Counted from the first letter of the stretch, positions 12,494 through 23,154 are shown. The stretch is 64,000 bases of DNA from Sphingopyxis bauzanensis (GCF_002205675.1 NZ_NISK01000004.1:1-64000); one strand, 5' to 3'. Notes: generated by a model not told the origin, from the letters alone. Numbers and translations: made by a program.

Positions 12494-14696
12494 GAACGCT
12501 CACCTCAAAGCGACGCGGCTCGCCCATAAGCACCTGGGCCGGATAGTAGATGTCAGCCCACTGCACATAGGTCTTGTCAAACACGTTGTTGATCCGGCCG
12601 GTGAGCGAGATGTTAGGTGTCAGTTCATAGGACGCATAGACGATGCCGGTCGCGTAGCTGTTGAGCTTGAGCGTATTGGCAGTGTTGCCGTAACTGCTGG
12701 CGACATATTTCATCCCGCCGCCCATCTCTAGCGGTAGGCCGCCAATATCGCGGACGGTGGTCCAGATGCTGCCCACCCACTTCGGTACATTCGGCGGCCT
12801 GTTGCCCGAGGCGGCGATGCCGAAGAACGGATCGACAAATTCGCCGAACTTGGCGTCGACATACGAACCGCTGGCGATCAAGGTCCAGTTGTCGGTTACT
12901 TTCATCTCGCTTGTAAACTCGATGCCCTTCGATTTCTGGCTGCCGATGTTGCTCAACTGATCGAGCGCAACTTGGGTCAGAATATTCTTGCGCTTGATGC
13001 TATAGGCGGAAAGCGTGAACGACGCGCGACCGCCAAGCGCATCGGCTTTCAGGCCGATTTCGTACTGACGCGAGCTGCTCAATCCGAAATCTTCGTTGGC
13101 GTCGACCAGAAAGATGTCGGAACCGACCGGATCCTTGCCGGTGCTGAAGGAGGCATAAGTGGTGATATTCGGCGTCACGTCATAAACGGCACCCAGTCGC
13201 CAATTCAGCAGCTTGTACGTACGCGTGAAACTCGTATCTGCCTCAAAGTTGCCCGCAAAATCGAAATTCTCGCGTGTCAGATACAATCGTTCGGCGCGTA
13301 CTCCAGTGACCAGCTTGAAGCCATCGGCCAAGTCGAGGGCATCTTCAGCGAAAAGGGCGACTTGGTCCCATCGGGTGGGGCTGACACGACCGACCAGTGG
13401 ACCGAACAGGCCGCGCGACGGATTCAGCGGATCGACGCTGTCACCGTCCGGAAAGCCGCGCTCACGCTTAAAATCGAGGTGGCTGTAGTCGATGCCCGCC
13501 ACCAGCCGATTATCAAGCCCGAACAGCTTGTGTTTGAAGGTTACGCTAAACTGATTGCCGGCGAGATCCTGGTTGTGCAAGACGAAGAAACGATCGCGAT
13601 CGATCAGGTTGGTCGCTTCATTGAAAATGAAATTCTCGGCGTTGAGCCACTGCCGGGTTGCATGAAAGTAATAGGCTGTATTCGAGATGCTCACCGAGTC
13701 CGAAGGCGCCCAATTTATCACCATGCGAGGCCAAAAATGCCTCGAATGCGCGCGACTGTCTTCGACATTATAGTTCTTGAAGCGGGTCCGGCGATCGACA
13801 ACATAACCATTGGCGGTCGTAAGTATGCCGTCAATCGGGTCGGTCGCGAACGACGTAGGCACCAGCGGGGTGCCGAAGTATGGTGAAAGATTATCTTCGA
13901 GGAAATCCATCCCGATCTCGATCGAGAAATCTGCGCTGGGTTCGAACAGCAATGCCGCCGTTGCGTTAAACGAGTCGGCGGGCGCATCTTCAACAAAACC
14001 ACCGGTGCGGTGGTAGCTGACATCCAACCGGGCGGCGAGATTATCGGACAGAAGCTTGTTGCCGCCGACCCCGACGCTGACCGTGTCGAAGGTCGCATAT
14101 GATCCAAGAACCTGCAGGCTATCTTCCTTGAAATCAGGACTTTTGTTGACGATGTTGACTGCACCGCCCACCGCTCCCTGACCGAAAAGCACTGATGCTG
14201 GCCCCTTCAGGATGTCGATGCTCTCGATGTTGAATGTGTTGCCTGGCCGGTTGATCGTTTGTGCGGGTCCGAGATAGAGGCCGTTGTGCAGCACCGTCAC
14301 CTGCCCGCCGGTAAAGCCCCTCATCGAGAATAGCGATGGTGCTCCGGGCGAACCCCCGGAAGTCACGCCCGGCAGACTGACCGTTGCTTCCTCGACGGTA
14401 CGAAAGCCGCGGGTCAAAATCTCGTTCGACGTAATCTGATCGACTGTCGCCGGGGTCTCCCGGATCGTAAGCCCAAGCCGGCTCGCCGTCTCGCTCTCCC
14501 GGTCGAGCTGACGCAAGCGCCAGCCCGTGACCGTAATTTCATTCGCTTCATCGGCGGCTTGCGTATCGGCACTGGACTGATCGGTTTCGACGGTCGTATC
14601 CACCGCCGAGTCTTGCGCCAAACCAGACGTGGACCACAGCAACGCGATGACCGAAAGAGAAGCGTACAACGGTCGGTTTCCGGCAAAGCCACGCAT
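12480..14696 (-). CDS. TonB-dependent outer-membrane receptor, siderophore-receptor type
   Basis: The 738-residue protein has a signal peptide (LWSTSGLAQ cleavage region), a TonB box (EITVTG), a plug domain (IRETPATVDQITSNEIL, SMRGFTGGQVTVLHNG, ESIDILKGPASVLFGQ) and a beta-barrel ending in the expected terminal Phe (VSVLGRF). It resembles ferric-siderophore receptors. The ATG at 14696 has the ribosome site AGGGGAGAA; the longer frame adds a non-signal leader. It is divergent from a GntR/UTRA regulator, and its promoter region contains a box like that of the hut operon. The substrate could be a metal chelate, possibly histidine- or imidazole-containing; that link is inference. Confidence 0.9.
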   Translation of the reverse strand: MRGFAGNRPLYASLSVIALLWSTSGLAQDSAVDTTVETDQSSADTQAADEANEITVTGWRLRQLDRESETASRLGLTIRETPATVDQITSNEILTRGFRTVEEATVSLPGVTSGGSPGAPSLFSMRGFTGGQVTVLHNGLYLGPAQTINRPGNTFNIESIDILKGPASVLFGQGAVGGAVNIVNKSPDFKEDSLQVLGSYATFDTVSVGVGGNKLLSDNLAARLDVSYHRTGGFVEDAPADSFNATAALLFEPSADFSIEIGMDFLEDNLSPYFGTPLVPTSFATDPIDGILTTANGYVVDRRTRFKNYNVEDSRAHSRHFWPRMVINWAPSDSVSISNTAYYFHATRQWLNAENFIFNEATNLIDRDRFFVLHNQDLAGNQFSVTFKHKLFGLDNRLVAGIDYSHLDFKRERGFPDGDSVDPLNPSRGLFGPLVGRVSPTRWDQVALFAEDALDLADGFKLVTGVRAERLYLTRENFDFAGNFEADTSFTRTYKLLNWRLGAVYDVTPNITTYASFSTGKDPVGSDIFLVDANEDFGLSSSRQYEIGLKADALGGRASFTLSAYSIKRKNILTQVALDQLSNIGSQKSKGIEFTSEMKVTDNWTLIASGSYVDAKFGEFVDPFFGIAASGNRPPNVPKWVGSIWTTVRDIGGLPLEMGGGMKYVASSYGNTANTLKLNSYATGIVYASYELTPNISLTGRINNVFDKTYVQWADIYYPAQVLMGEPRRFEVSVLGRF

Positions 14697-14748
14697 GATG
14701 TTCTCCCCTGTTGAATGGATCGCCTCTCCCAAGGCCATCGACTCGTAT

Positions 14749-14760
14749 TTGTATAGTCAA
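14749..14760. promoter_or_regulatory. HutC-like operator in the TonB receptor promoter
   Basis: TTGTATAGTCAA lies 53-64 nt before the receptor start codon. Its core TGTATAGTCA differs by one base from TGTATAGACA, found on the minus strand of the hut control region at 17892-17901. Both sites lie beside UTRA-type GntR genes. The similarity was found by eye; binding is predicted, not shown. Confidence 0.5.
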
Positions 14761-14924
14761 TTGAGGTTGATCTTAAACTTTTATTACGTCAAGAGGGGTT
14801 CTCACATTTTTTTCCTGCTCGTAAATCGCGATGGGGGACGCCATGGAAGTGTCGGAAATTTGGGGTATTTCGCGCGCTAAAAATAATCTGCGTTACGTAC
14901 GGCGGATGCAAATCCTGCAAATTG

Positions 14925-15695
14925 ATGGGAGTAGCGGTGGCCGTGAGTGAGGCGAAAGTTAGCATCAGCGCCATTCCGCCGTTGGACGGCGAGGGTCCCT
15001 TGTGGTTGCAGATTCGACGATCGCTTTCGCTGCCGATTGTCAGCGGACGGTGGCCTTCAGGTACACGTATCCCGACTGAGATATTGCTGACCGCTCATTT
15101 TGAAACATCGCGCATGACGGTGAACAAGGCGATCCAGAGCCTGGCGACCGAAGGTTTGGTCCAGCGACGCCCAAAAATCGGGACAATTGTAACCGAAAAG
15201 GCGCGAGAGCGCCCCGTTTTCGAGATATGGGATCCGGCCGATATGGTTCACCAGTCAGGAGCTCACTACAGCTACAGGCTGATCGATACTGCAATCATAT
15301 CAAGCGCGTCCGAACTTAGCCGGCAGTTTAACTGCGATGAAACAACGCCGCTTTTTCAGGTCCAGTGCCTGCATTTATCAAACAAGCGTCCATTTCAGTT
15401 CGAGGAGCGGGTCATCAACCTCGAGGCTGCACCCAAGATTGCGCATGAAAATCTGCACGCAGTCAGTCCTGGGCAATGGCTGCTAGCGCATGTAGCGTAT
15501 ACCGAGGCCCGTCACCTAATCTCCGCGCGCGCGGCTAGCGAGAAGGTAGCCAATTTCCTTGAACTGACGGTTGGCGACCCATGCCTAGTCGTCGAACGCA
15601 GGACTTGGAACGCCAACGTCCCAGTGACTCTTGGTCGGTTTTGGTACCCTGGGGGCGATCATAGCCTGCATGGGAGTTTCAAGCCGTCCTGGTAA
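14925..15695 (+). CDS. GntR-family regulator with UTRA domain, divergent from the TonB receptor
   Basis: This 256-residue protein has a GntR winged helix (WLQIRRSLSLPIVSGRWPSG, PTEILLTAHFETSRMTVNKAI) and a UTRA domain with FQFEERVIN and a C-terminal LVVERRTWN. The last motif closely matches LFIERRTWR of HutC at 15728-16492, so the two are HutC-type paralogues. Start choice is open: ATG at 14925, a TTG directly before it, or GTG at 14943 which has GGGAG at a good distance. It is transcribed away from the TonB receptor and probably controls that promoter. Codon use is a little more AT-rich than in the hut genes. Confidence 0.85.
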   Translation: MGVAVAVSEAKVSISAIPPLDGEGPLWLQIRRSLSLPIVSGRWPSGTRIPTEILLTAHFETSRMTVNKAIQSLATEGLVQRRPKIGTIVTEKARERPVFEIWDPADMVHQSGAHYSYRLIDTAIISSASELSRQFNCDETTPLFQVQCLHLSNKRPFQFEERVINLEAAPKIAHENLHAVSPGQWLLAHVAYTEARHLISARAASEKVANFLELTVGDPCLVVERRTWNANVPVTLGRFWYPGGDHSLHGSFKPSW

Positions 15696-15727
15696 CAGCC
15701 ACAGCTGATTTCCGTCAGCCCTGGCGG

Positions 15728-16492
15728 CTACTCTTGTGCCGAAGCATCGCCATTTTGAACGGATTGCTTCTTAACTTCCGCCATGCTCCGCGCCGAACCA
15801 AAGCGAGCGATCAGGTCGTACGCCGATCCGACAAAATGCTGGCGCACCAGGGTGATGCCCTCATCACCACGCCAAGTGCGCCGTTCGATGAACAGGCAAG
15901 CCGATCCCGGGGGCAAATTCAGGCGCGCGGCGACCTCGCGGTTGGCGGGGACCGCACCGATTCGCGTTTCCGCTTCGGTCCAGGGGACGTAGCGTATCAG
16001 CCAGGCGCCGGGTGACGAGCGATCGAAGGCTTGTGCCGCGATCTCCGGCACCGCCGTCAGGCTGACCAGTCGCGCCTCAACGGCCAGAGGTACATCGTCG
16101 GCAAAATGGACCCCCTCGATCAGCAACAGGTCGCCGCTCCCGGCGAGCTGAATTTCCTCGTCATGGCCTATGTCCGGCCGTTTCACGATCCGCTTCGCCA
16201 GTTCAAAGCGGTAGCGCTGTCCGCGCTGGGTCACCTCCTGCTCGAGATCGGGAACGTCAAGCACCATCGAATGGACTTTGGGGCGTGCTACAAACGAGCC
16301 TGCTCGTTTGCGCCGGTCTATCAGGCCTGCCGCAGCAAGCGACGACAGCGCCTTGCTGACCGTCATCCGCGCGCAATCATACTCGCGCATCAATTCATGT
16401 TCGGTGGGTAAGCGGGCTCCTGGACGTAGCGCCCCCGACAAGATCGCCGCCTCGATCTTGCTACGGATACGTTCGTGCAGCGGCAGGGTCAC
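15728..16492 (-). CDS. hutC: Histidine utilisation repressor HutC
   Basis: The 254-residue protein has a GntR winged helix (PLHERIRSKIEAAILSGALR, PTEHELMREYDCARMTVSKA) and a UTRA effector domain (PLAVEARLVS, LFIERRTWRGDEG). HutC represses hut genes and is released by urocanate in other bacteria. The GTG at 16492 was chosen because it overlaps the hutF stop as GTGA and begins right at the conserved domain; the longer ATG frame would overlap hutF by 100 nt. It forms an operon with hutF and should bind the hutF-hutI control region. Confidence 0.9.
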   Translation of the reverse strand: MTLPLHERIRSKIEAAILSGALRPGARLPTEHELMREYDCARMTVSKALSSLAAAGLIDRRKRAGSFVARPKVHSMVLDVPDLEQEVTQRGQRYRFELAKRIVKRPDIGHDEEIQLAGSGDLLLIEGVHFADDVPLAVEARLVSLTAVPEIAAQAFDRSSPGAWLIRYVPWTEAETRIGAVPANREVAARLNLPPGSACLFIERRTWRGDEGITLVRQHFVGSAYDLIARFGSARSMAEVKKQSVQNGDASAQE

Positions 16493-17865
16493 GCGACCAG
16501 TAGTTGCAAAGCGCGGCGATAGCGATCGGATATCGCATCGCGCGCGACATGTTTGCCGCTGCGAACTACCATCGTGCCGCGCCGCCATACTCCATCGATC
16601 GCGCTGCGTCCGGCGGCAAACAGAAAGCTATCCATAATCTGCGCACCTTTTCGTTCAACGAGCGAGACGTGACTGCTGTCGAGACTAATCATGTCAGCGG
16701 CATGGCCGACGGCGAGTCCGCCTGCAACCCCCAACGCCTGCGCACCGCCCCGCACCGCAGCGTCGAACATCTCCTGTCCCGTCGATTGACCTGGCGCCGC
16801 AGTCATGATGTTACGCGCGCGCGCCAAGAGACGCTGGCCATATTCGAGCAGCCGCATTTCTTCCGACATGTCGATCAGCACGTTGGAATCGGTGCCGATT
16901 CCGAAGCGCCCGCCTGCCGCTTGGTAGGTGACGGCGGGAAACAGGCCGTCGCCCAGATTGGCCTCGGTTATAGGGCACAGTCCGACCACCGCGCCGCTTT
17001 GTGCCAGCGCCACCGTTTCCTCGCCGGTCATGTGAGTTGCATGGACGAGGCACCAGCGTGCGTCGATGTTAGCGTGATCCATCAGCCATTCGACTGGTCG
17101 CTGCCCGCTCCACGCCACGCAATCCTCGACCTCCTTCAGCTGTTCGGCAAGATGAATATGTATCGGCCCGGTACCGGCCAGCGTCTGCAGATGTCCAAGC
17201 TCGTCGGCCGTGACCGCGCGCAGGCTGTGCGGCGCAATGCCGACGATCGCATCGGGTAATGCGGCCGTGCCCGCGCGCACTGCATCAAGCAAGCGCGCAA
17301 AGCCATCGAGGTCATGGACAAAGCGGCGCTGCGCATGGCGGGGCGCGGTACCGCCGAAACCGGAATGAGCATAGAAGACCGGCAGATGCGTCAAGCCTAT
17401 TCCGGTGTCGGCGGCAGCCGCGATAATCGCGTGCGACAGTTCCGCAGGGTTCGCATAGGCCACTCCCGCAGGATCGCGATGCAGATAGTGAAACTCGCCA
17501 ACGCGGGTGAAACCGGCTTCCAGCATTTCCGCATAGGCCAGCGCCGCGATGGCGCGCAGGCCATCTGGATCGATTCGATCGACAAACCGGTACATGATAT
17601 CCCGCCAAGTCCAAAAACTGTCGCTGCCGGGACCCCGCACCTCGGCGAGCCCCGCCATGCCGCGCTGGAAGGCATGGCTATGCACATTGGACATGCCGGG
17701 AAGGCCGATGGCGTGACGATCATCATTGCCCTGGGCTTCTACGTCGACCGTGATAGTCGCGATCAACCCGCCGCTGATGGCGACGCGGACCTTCTCCGCC
17801 CAGCCGGTAGCCAGCAGCGCTTGGCCGAAATGCACTGTTTTCTCGGCATTATTTTGATCAATCAT
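16489..17865 (-). CDS. hutF: Formimidoylglutamate deiminase HutF
   Basis: This 458-residue amidohydrolase converts N-formimino-L-glutamate to N-formylglutamate and ammonia, the fourth step of the five-step histidine pathway. Metal-binding residues are visible in NVHSHAFQRG, in HIHLAEQ and in GTDSN, all typical of HutF rather than of other guanine-deaminase relatives. Its presence, with HutG, indicates the pathway that runs through formylglutamate and ends in glutamate and formate. It is transcribed away from hutI and overlaps hutC by 4 nt. Confidence 0.93.
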   Translation of the reverse strand: MIDQNNAEKTVHFGQALLATGWAEKVRVAISGGLIATITVDVEAQGNDDRHAIGLPGMSNVHSHAFQRGMAGLAEVRGPGSDSFWTWRDIMYRFVDRIDPDGLRAIAALAYAEMLEAGFTRVGEFHYLHRDPAGVAYANPAELSHAIIAAAADTGIGLTHLPVFYAHSGFGGTAPRHAQRRFVHDLDGFARLLDAVRAGTAALPDAIVGIAPHSLRAVTADELGHLQTLAGTGPIHIHLAEQLKEVEDCVAWSGQRPVEWLMDHANIDARWCLVHATHMTGEETVALAQSGAVVGLCPITEANLGDGLFPAVTYQAAGGRFGIGTDSNVLIDMSEEMRLLEYGQRLLARARNIMTAAPGQSTGQEMFDAAVRGGAQALGVAGGLAVGHAADMISLDSSHVSLVERKGAQIMDSFLFAAGRSAIDGVWRRGTMVVRSGKHVARDAISDRYRRALQLLVA

Positions 17866-17881
17866 CCCGATTCCTCTCAGT

Positions 17882-17903
17882 AGACAATTAATGTCTATAC
17901 ATT
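17882..17903. promoter_or_regulatory. Overlapping palindromes in the hutF-hutI control region, candidate HutC operator
   Basis: Two palindromes overlap here: AGACA-N5-TGTCT at 17882-17896 and AATGT-CTAT-ACATT at 17890-17903. The second reads AATGTATAGACATT on the minus strand and resembles HutC operators, which are built around TGTATA. The site lies 17-38 nt from the hutF start and 44-65 nt from the hutI start, so one bound repressor could shut off both directions. The role is inferred. Confidence 0.65.
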
Positions 17904-17946
17904 AAAGCTGATCGATGCAATGATCGCTCCCAGGGAGATTCGAACG

Positions 17947-19146
17947 ATGCGATGCGACAAAGTGTGGCGCGACGCGCGGCTGGCGACAATGGCCGGCGAC
18001 GGTATGGGCCTGATCGAACAGGGTCTGGTCGCCGCAACCGACGGCGTCATAGTCTACGCCGGTGCCGCGGCGGAAGCCCCCGAGCTCGACCCCGCCGAAA
18101 CCATCCACTGCGACGGGCGCTGGATGACGCCGGGACTGATCGACTGCCACACCCATCTGATCCACGCCGGCGACCGCGCCCGCGAATTCGAAATGCGGCT
18201 CGACGGCGCATCTTATGAAGCGATCGCGCGGGCCGGGGGCGGGATCGTGTCGACAATGCGCGCGACCCGCGAAGCCAGCGAGGACGAACTCGTCGCGGGC
18301 GCCCTGCCGCGGCTTGACGCGCTGATCGCCGAGGGGGTCACGACGGTCGAGATCAAATCGGGCTATGGGCTCGATACCGCCAGCGAAATCCGGATGCTGC
18401 GCGCTGCCCGCCGGCTCGGCGGCAAGCGCCCGGTCCAGATCGCGACTACCTTCCTCGGCGCCCACGCACTGCCGCCCGAATATGCCGCCGATCCCGACGG
18501 TTATATCGCGCTTCTGGTCGAGGAGATGCTGCCCAAAATCGCGCGGCTCGGTCTCGCCGACGCGGTCGATGCCTTTTGCGAAGGGATCGGTTTCAGCACC
18601 GCGCAGACCGGGCGGGTGTTCGATGCGGCGCAGCGCGCCGGGTTGCCGGTCAAGCTCCACGCAGAACAGCTAACGAACCAGCATGGCGCGGCGCTCGCGG
18701 CGAAATATCGCGCGCTGTCGGCCGATCACCTCGAATATCTCGACAATGCGGGCATCGCCGCGATGGCGGCGGCGGGCACGGTCGCGACGCTGCTGCCCGG
18801 CGCTTATTATTTCATTCGCGAAACGCACCTGCCACCGATTGACGCGTTGCGCCTCGCGGGTGTGCCGATCGCGCTTGCAACCGATTGCAACCCCGGCACC
18901 TCGCCGCTCACCTCGTTGCTGCTGACAATGAACATGGGCGCGACGCTGTTCCACCTGACGGTCGCCGAATGTCTTGCGGGGGTGACGCGCAATGCCGCGC
19001 AGGCGCTCGGGCTGACCGACCGCATCGGGACGCTCGAGGCCGGCAAGCGTTGCGACCTGGCGATCTGGGACGTCGAACGCCCCGCCGAACTTGTCTATCG
19101 CATGGGGTATAACCCGCTCCATGCCCGTATCTGGAGTGGTCGATGA
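17947..19146 (+). CDS. hutI: Imidazolonepropionase HutI
   Basis: The 399-residue amidohydrolase opens the ring of 4-imidazolone-5-propionate to give N-formiminoglutamate, step three of histidine degradation. The metal site shows as [12 protein letters not shown], with further ligands in KLHAEQ and in [10 protein letters not shown]. The ATG at 17947 follows a good ribosome site (AGGGAG, 9 nt away); an upstream ATG would add nine unneeded residues. It is the first gene of the hutIHGUD operon and its stop overlaps the hutH start by ATGA. Confidence 0.94.
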   Translation: MRCDKVWRDARLATMAGDGMGLIEQGLVAATDGVIVYAGAAAEAPELDPAETIHCDGRWMTPGLIDCHTHLIHAGDRAREFEMRLDGASYEAIARAGGGIVSTMRATREASEDELVAGALPRLDALIAEGVTTVEIKSGYGLDTASEIRMLRAARRLGGKRPVQIATTFLGAHALPPEYAADPDGYIALLVEEMLPKIARLGLADAVDAFCEGIGFSTAQTGRVFDAAQRAGLPVKLHAEQLTNQHGAALAAKYRALSADHLEYLDNAGIAAMAAAGTVATLLPGAYYFIRETHLPPIDALRLAGVPIALATDCNPGTSPLTSLLLTMNMGATLFHLTVAECLAGVTRNAAQALGLTDRIGTLEAGKRCDLAIWDVERPAELVYRMGYNPLHARIWSGR

Positions 19147-20672
19147 CCGACATTTTGCTTGTTCCCGGCGCCGCCTCGCTCGCCGACTGGCGCGCCATCT
19201 ATCGCGGCGCCGTGCCCCGGCTCGACCCGGCATCAGCGCCGCGCATCGCCGCCAGCGCCGCCGCGGTCGGCCGCATCCTCGCGCATGGCGAGCCGGTTTA
19301 CGGGATCAACACCGGCTTTGGCAAGCTGGCGAGCGTCCGCATCGACGACGCCGACCTCGCAACCTTGCAACGCAATATCGTGCTCAGCCATGCGGCCGGG
19401 GTCGGCGATCCGTCGCCGGTGCCGGTCATCCGGCTGATGATGGCGCTCAAGCTCGCCAGCTTGGCGCAGGGCGCGTCGGGGGTGCGGCCCGAAACCGTCG
19501 CGTTGCTCGATGCGATGCTGGTCCACGAGCTGACCCCGGTGATCCCGGCGCAGGGATCGGTCGGCGCGAGTGGCGACCTGGCGCCGCTGTCGCACATGGC
19601 GGTGACGATGATCGGCATGGGCGAAATCTTTGTCGCGGGCGAACGTCTGCCCGCCGCCGAAGCTCTGGCAAAAGCCGGCCTGACGCCGATCGAACTCGCC
19701 GCCAAGGAAGGACTCGCGCTTCTCAACGGCACGCAATTTTCGGCCGCCAATGCGCTCGCGGGATTGTTCGAGACCGAATTGCTGTTCCGGTCGGCGCTGG
19801 TCACCGGCGCGCTGTCGACCGAGGCCGCCAAGGGATCGGACACCCCGTTCGACCCGCGCATCCACGAACTGCGCCGCCATAGCGGCCAGATCGAGGTCGC
19901 GGGCGCACTGCGCTGCCTGATGGCGGGATCGCCGATCCGCGCCAGCCATCTGGAGAACGACACGCGGGTGCAGGACCCCTATTGCCTCCGCTGCCAGCCG
20001 CAGGTGATGGGCGCGGTGCTCGACCTGTTGCGGCAGGCCGCGACGACATTGGCGATCGAGGCGAATGGCGTTTCGGACAATCCGCTGATCTTTCCGGACA
20101 CCGATGAAGCTTTGTCGGGTGGCAATTTCCACGCTGAGCCCGTCGCCTTCGCCGCCGACATGATCGCGCTCGCGATCTGCGAGATCGGATCGATTTCCGA
20201 GCGTCGCATCGCGATGCTCGTCGACCCCGCCTTGTCGGGGCTGCCCGCGTTTCTGACACCGCGGCCCGGCCTCAATTCGGGCTTCATGATCCCGCAGGTC
20301 ACCGCCGCGGCGCTGGTCAGCGAAAACAAGCAATGCGCCTATCCCGCCAGCGTCGATTCGATCCCGACCTCGGCAAATCAAGAGGACCATGTGTCGATGG
20401 CGGCGCATGGCGCGCGGCGCCTGCACGGCATGGCGGCCAACGCCGCCGCGGTGATCGCGATCGAATGGCTCGCCGCGGCGCAGGGGGTCGATTTCCACGC
20501 GCCGCTGCAATCGAGCGCGGCGCTCGGACGCGCGCATCGCCTGCTGCGAGAAAGCGTCCCGACGCTCGCCGACGACCGCCATTTCCACCCTGATATCGCG
20601 GCGGCAAACGCGCTCGTCCGGTCGGGCGCGCTGGCGGCGACGGCAGGCGACCTGCTCCCCGGCATCGCATGA
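19143..20672 (+). CDS. hutH: Histidine ammonia-lyase HutH
   Basis: The 509-residue enzyme removes ammonia from L-histidine to give trans-urocanate, the entry step of the pathway. The Ala-Ser-Gly triplet that forms the MIO cofactor is visible in [25 protein letters not shown] and QFSAANALA are other family blocks, and its length is normal. It overlaps hutI and hutG by 4 nt each, so its translation is coupled to both. Confidence 0.96.
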   Translation: MTDILLVPGAASLADWRAIYRGAVPRLDPASAPRIAASAAAVGRILAHGEPVYGINTGFGKLASVRIDDADLATLQRNIVLSHAAGVGDPSPVPVIRLMMALKLASLAQGASGVRPETVALLDAMLVHELTPVIPAQGSVGASGDLAPLSHMAVTMIGMGEIFVAGERLPAAEALAKAGLTPIELAAKEGLALLNGTQFSAANALAGLFETELLFRSALVTGALSTEAAKGSDTPFDPRIHELRRHSGQIEVAGALRCLMAGSPIRASHLENDTRVQDPYCLRCQPQVMGAVLDLLRQAATTLAIEANGVSDNPLIFPDTDEALSGGNFHAEPVAFAADMIALAICEIGSISERRIAMLVDPALSGLPAFLTPRPGLNSGFMIPQVTAAALVSENKQCAYPASVDSIPTSANQEDHVSMAAHGARRLHGMAANAAAVIAIEWLAAAQGVDFHAPLQSSAALGRAHRLLRESVPTLADDRHFHPDIAAANALVRSGALAATAGDLLPGIA

Positions 20673-21490
20673 CCGACTGGCTCGACATCAGGCGCGGCGA
20701 GGCGCCGCTCGTAGTCGCGTTTCCGCACACGGGAACCGACTTGGCCGATATCGGCGCCGCCTTTCGTTCGGAATGGCTCGCGCGCCGCGACGCCGACTGG
20801 TGGGTCGATCGGCTCTATGATTTTGCTGCCGACCTCGGCGCGACGACGATCCGCACCGGCATTTCGCGCAGCGTCATCGACGTCAACCGCGATCCGTCGG
20901 GGGCGTCGCTCTACCCGGGGCAGGCAATGACCGAGCTGTGCCCGGCGACGACCTTCGACGGTGAACCGCTGTACCCCGATGCCGGCCCCAACGCCGCCGA
21001 AATTGCGCGGCGCCGGGCGCGGTGGTTCGACCCCTATCATGCCGCCATCGAAGCCGAGATCGCGCGGCTGAAAGCGCTGTACCCCCGCGTCGTGTTCTAC
21101 GATGCCCATTCGATCCGCAGCCATGTCCCGCGCCTGTTCGACGGCGAATTGCCGCAATTCAATATCGGCACCAACGGCCGCGTGACCTGCGATCCCGCCT
21201 TGGCGGCGGCAATCGAAGGCGTCTGCGCCGCGAGCGGGCATAGCCATGTCCTCGACGGCCGTTTCAAGGGCGGCTGGACCACGCGCCATTATGGCCGTCC
21301 GGCCGACGGCATGCACGCGGTGCAGATAGAACTGGCAATGCGCGGCTATCTGGTCGAGCCCGCCGCCATCGATGAAGCCAACTGGCCACAGCCGCTCGAC
21401 CCGACACGCGCTGCCAGCCTCACCCCTATTCTCCATGACATTCTGCGCGCGTGCCTCGTGTTCGCTGCGCCCACGAAAGGAAAGACATGA
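20669..21490 (+). CDS. hutG: N-formylglutamate deformylase HutG
   Basis: The 273-residue protein is an N-formylglutamate amidohydrolase, which releases formate and L-glutamate in the last step. [13 protein letters not shown] near the start, [14 protein letters not shown] and [17 protein letters not shown] are typical blocks with likely zinc and substrate residues. It starts with ATGA overlap to hutH and ends with ATGA overlap to hutU. Pairing with HutF is consistent with the pathway through formylglutamate. Confidence 0.93.
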   Translation: MTDWLDIRRGEAPLVVAFPHTGTDLADIGAAFRSEWLARRDADWWVDRLYDFAADLGATTIRTGISRSVIDVNRDPSGASLYPGQAMTELCPATTFDGEPLYPDAGPNAAEIARRRARWFDPYHAAIEAEIARLKALYPRVVFYDAHSIRSHVPRLFDGELPQFNIGTNGRVTCDPALAAAIEGVCAASGHSHVLDGRFKGGWTTRHYGRPADGMHAVQIELAMRGYLVEPAAIDEANWPQPLDPTRAASLTPILHDILRACLVFAAPTKGKT

Positions 21491-23154
21491 CCCGCCTCGA
21501 CAACAGCCGCATCATCAAGGCGCCCACCGGGACCGAACTGTCGGCCAAAAGCTGGCTGACCGAGGCCCCGCTGCGGATGTTGATGAATAACCTCCATCCC
21601 GACGTCGCCGAGCGTCCCGAAGAACTCGTCGTCTATGGCGGCATCGGCCGCGCCGCGCGCGACTGGGAAAGCTATGACAAGATCGTCGAAACGCTGCGGC
21701 GGCTCGAGCCCGACGAGACCCTGCTCGTCCAGTCGGGCAAGCCGGTCGGGGTGTTCCGCACCCATGAAAACGCCCCGCGCGTGCTGATCGCCAACTCCAA
21801 CCTCGTCCCGCACTGGGCGAACTGGGAGCATTTCAACGAACTCGATAAGCGCGGGCTCGCGATGTACGGCCAGATGACCGCCGGATCGTGGATTTACATC
21901 GGTACCCAGGGCATCGTGCAGGGCACTTATGAAACATTTGTCGAGATGGGCCGTCAGCATCATGGCGGCAGCCTCGCGGGCAAATGGCTGCTCACCGCCG
22001 GGCTTGGCGGCATGGGCGGCGCCCAGCCGCTTGCGGCGGTGATGGCGGGGGCGTCGTGCCTGGCGATCGAATGTCAGCCGAGCCGCGTCGAAATGCGGCT
22101 GCGCACCGGCTATCTCGACGCTTCGGCCGCGACGATCGAGGAAGCGATGGCGATCATCGAACAGAGCTGCGCCGACCAGAAGCCCGTCTCGGTCGGGCTT
22201 CTCGGCAACGCCGCCGAAATCCTGCCCGAATTGTATCGCCGCGGCATCCGTCCCGACCTGCTCACCGACCAGACGAGCGCCCACGACCCCGTCAACGGCT
22301 ATCTTCCCGCCGGCTGGAGCGTCGCCGAGTGGATCGACAAGCGCGAAAGCGATCCCGCCGCGGTCGCCAAAGCCGCCAAGGCGTCGATGGCGGCGCATGT
22401 CCGCGCGATGCTCGATTTCCAGGCCGCGGGAGTGCCGACCACCGATTATGGCAATAATATCCGTCAGGTCGCGAAGGACGAGGGGGTCGAGAATGCGTTC
22501 GATTTCCCGGGCTTTGTCCCCGCCTATATCCGCCCGCTGTTCTGCCGCGGCATCGGTCCGTTCCGCTGGGCCGCGCTGTCGGGCGATCCCGAGGACATCT
22601 ACAAGACCGATGCCAAGGTGAAGGAGCTACTACCCGACCACCAGGATCTCCACCGCTGGCTCGACATGGCGCGCGAGAAGATTCAGTTTCAGGGGCTGCC
22701 CGCGCGCATTTGCTGGGTCGGGCTGGGCGACCGCCACCGGCTGGGTCTCGCGTTCAACGACATGGTCGCGAACGCCGAGCTGAAGGCGCCGATCGTCATC
22801 GGCCGCGATCATCTCGATTCGGGATCGGTCGCCAGCCCCAACCGCGAAACCGAAGCGATGCGCGACGGCAGCGATGCGGTTTCGGACTGGCCGCTGCTCA
22901 ACGCCCTGCTCAACACCGCCAGCGGCGCAACCTGGGTGTCGCTCCACCATGGCGGCGGCGTCGGCATGGGCTTTTCGCAGCATAGCGGCATGGTCATCGT
23001 CGCCGACGGCACCCCCGAAGCCGCCGAACGGCTGGGGCGCGTGCTGTGGAACGACCCGGCGACGGGGGTGATGCGTCACGCCGACGCGGGATATGACATC
23101 GCGCTCGATTGCGCCCGCGCCAAAGGTCTCGACCTGCCCGCCATCACCGGGTGA
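21487..23154 (+). CDS. hutU: Urocanate hydratase HutU
   Basis: The 555-residue enzyme adds water to urocanate to make imidazolonepropionate, the second step, using tightly bound NAD. The dinucleotide-binding segment is [13 protein letters not shown], and the active-site Cys lies in [15 protein letters not shown]. The ATG at 21487 overlaps the hutG stop; an upstream in-frame ATG lies inside hutG and is rejected. The gene ends with a GTGA overlap to hutD. Confidence 0.96.
   Translation: MTRLDNSRIIKAPTGTELSAKSWLTEAPLRMLMNNLHPDVAERPEELVVYGGIGRAARDWESYDKIVETLRRLEPDETLLVQSGKPVGVFRTHENAPRVLIANSNLVPHWANWEHFNELDKRGLAMYGQMTAGSWIYIGTQGIVQGTYETFVEMGRQHHGGSLAGKWLLTAGLGGMGGAQPLAAVMAGASCLAIECQPSRVEMRLRTGYLDASAATIEEAMAIIEQSCADQKPVSVGLLGNAAEILPELYRRGIRPDLLTDQTSAHDPVNGYLPAGWSVAEWIDKRESDPAAVAKAAKASMAAHVRAMLDFQAAGVPTTDYGNNIRQVAKDEGVENAFDFPGFVPAYIRPLFCRGIGPFRWAALSGDPEDIYKTDAKVKELLPDHQDLHRWLDMAREKIQFQGLPARICWVGLGDRHRLGLAFNDMVANAELKAPIVIGRDHLDSGSVASPNRETEAMRDGSDAVSDWPLLNALLNTASGATWVSLHHGGGVGMGFSQHSGMVIVADGTPEAAERLGRVLWNDPATGVMRHADAGYDIALDCARAKGLDLPAITG

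Noticed and set aside
12972-13886. A 304-codon open frame opposite the TonB receptor
   Set aside because: It is antisense to a receptor with clear plug and barrel motifs; no independent start signal was found.
17936-17950. A tRNA-like GGAGATTCGAACG stretch before hutI
   Set aside because: It resembles a T-arm by chance. No acceptor, D or anticodon arm can be folded around it, and the AGGGAG part is the ribosome site of hutI.
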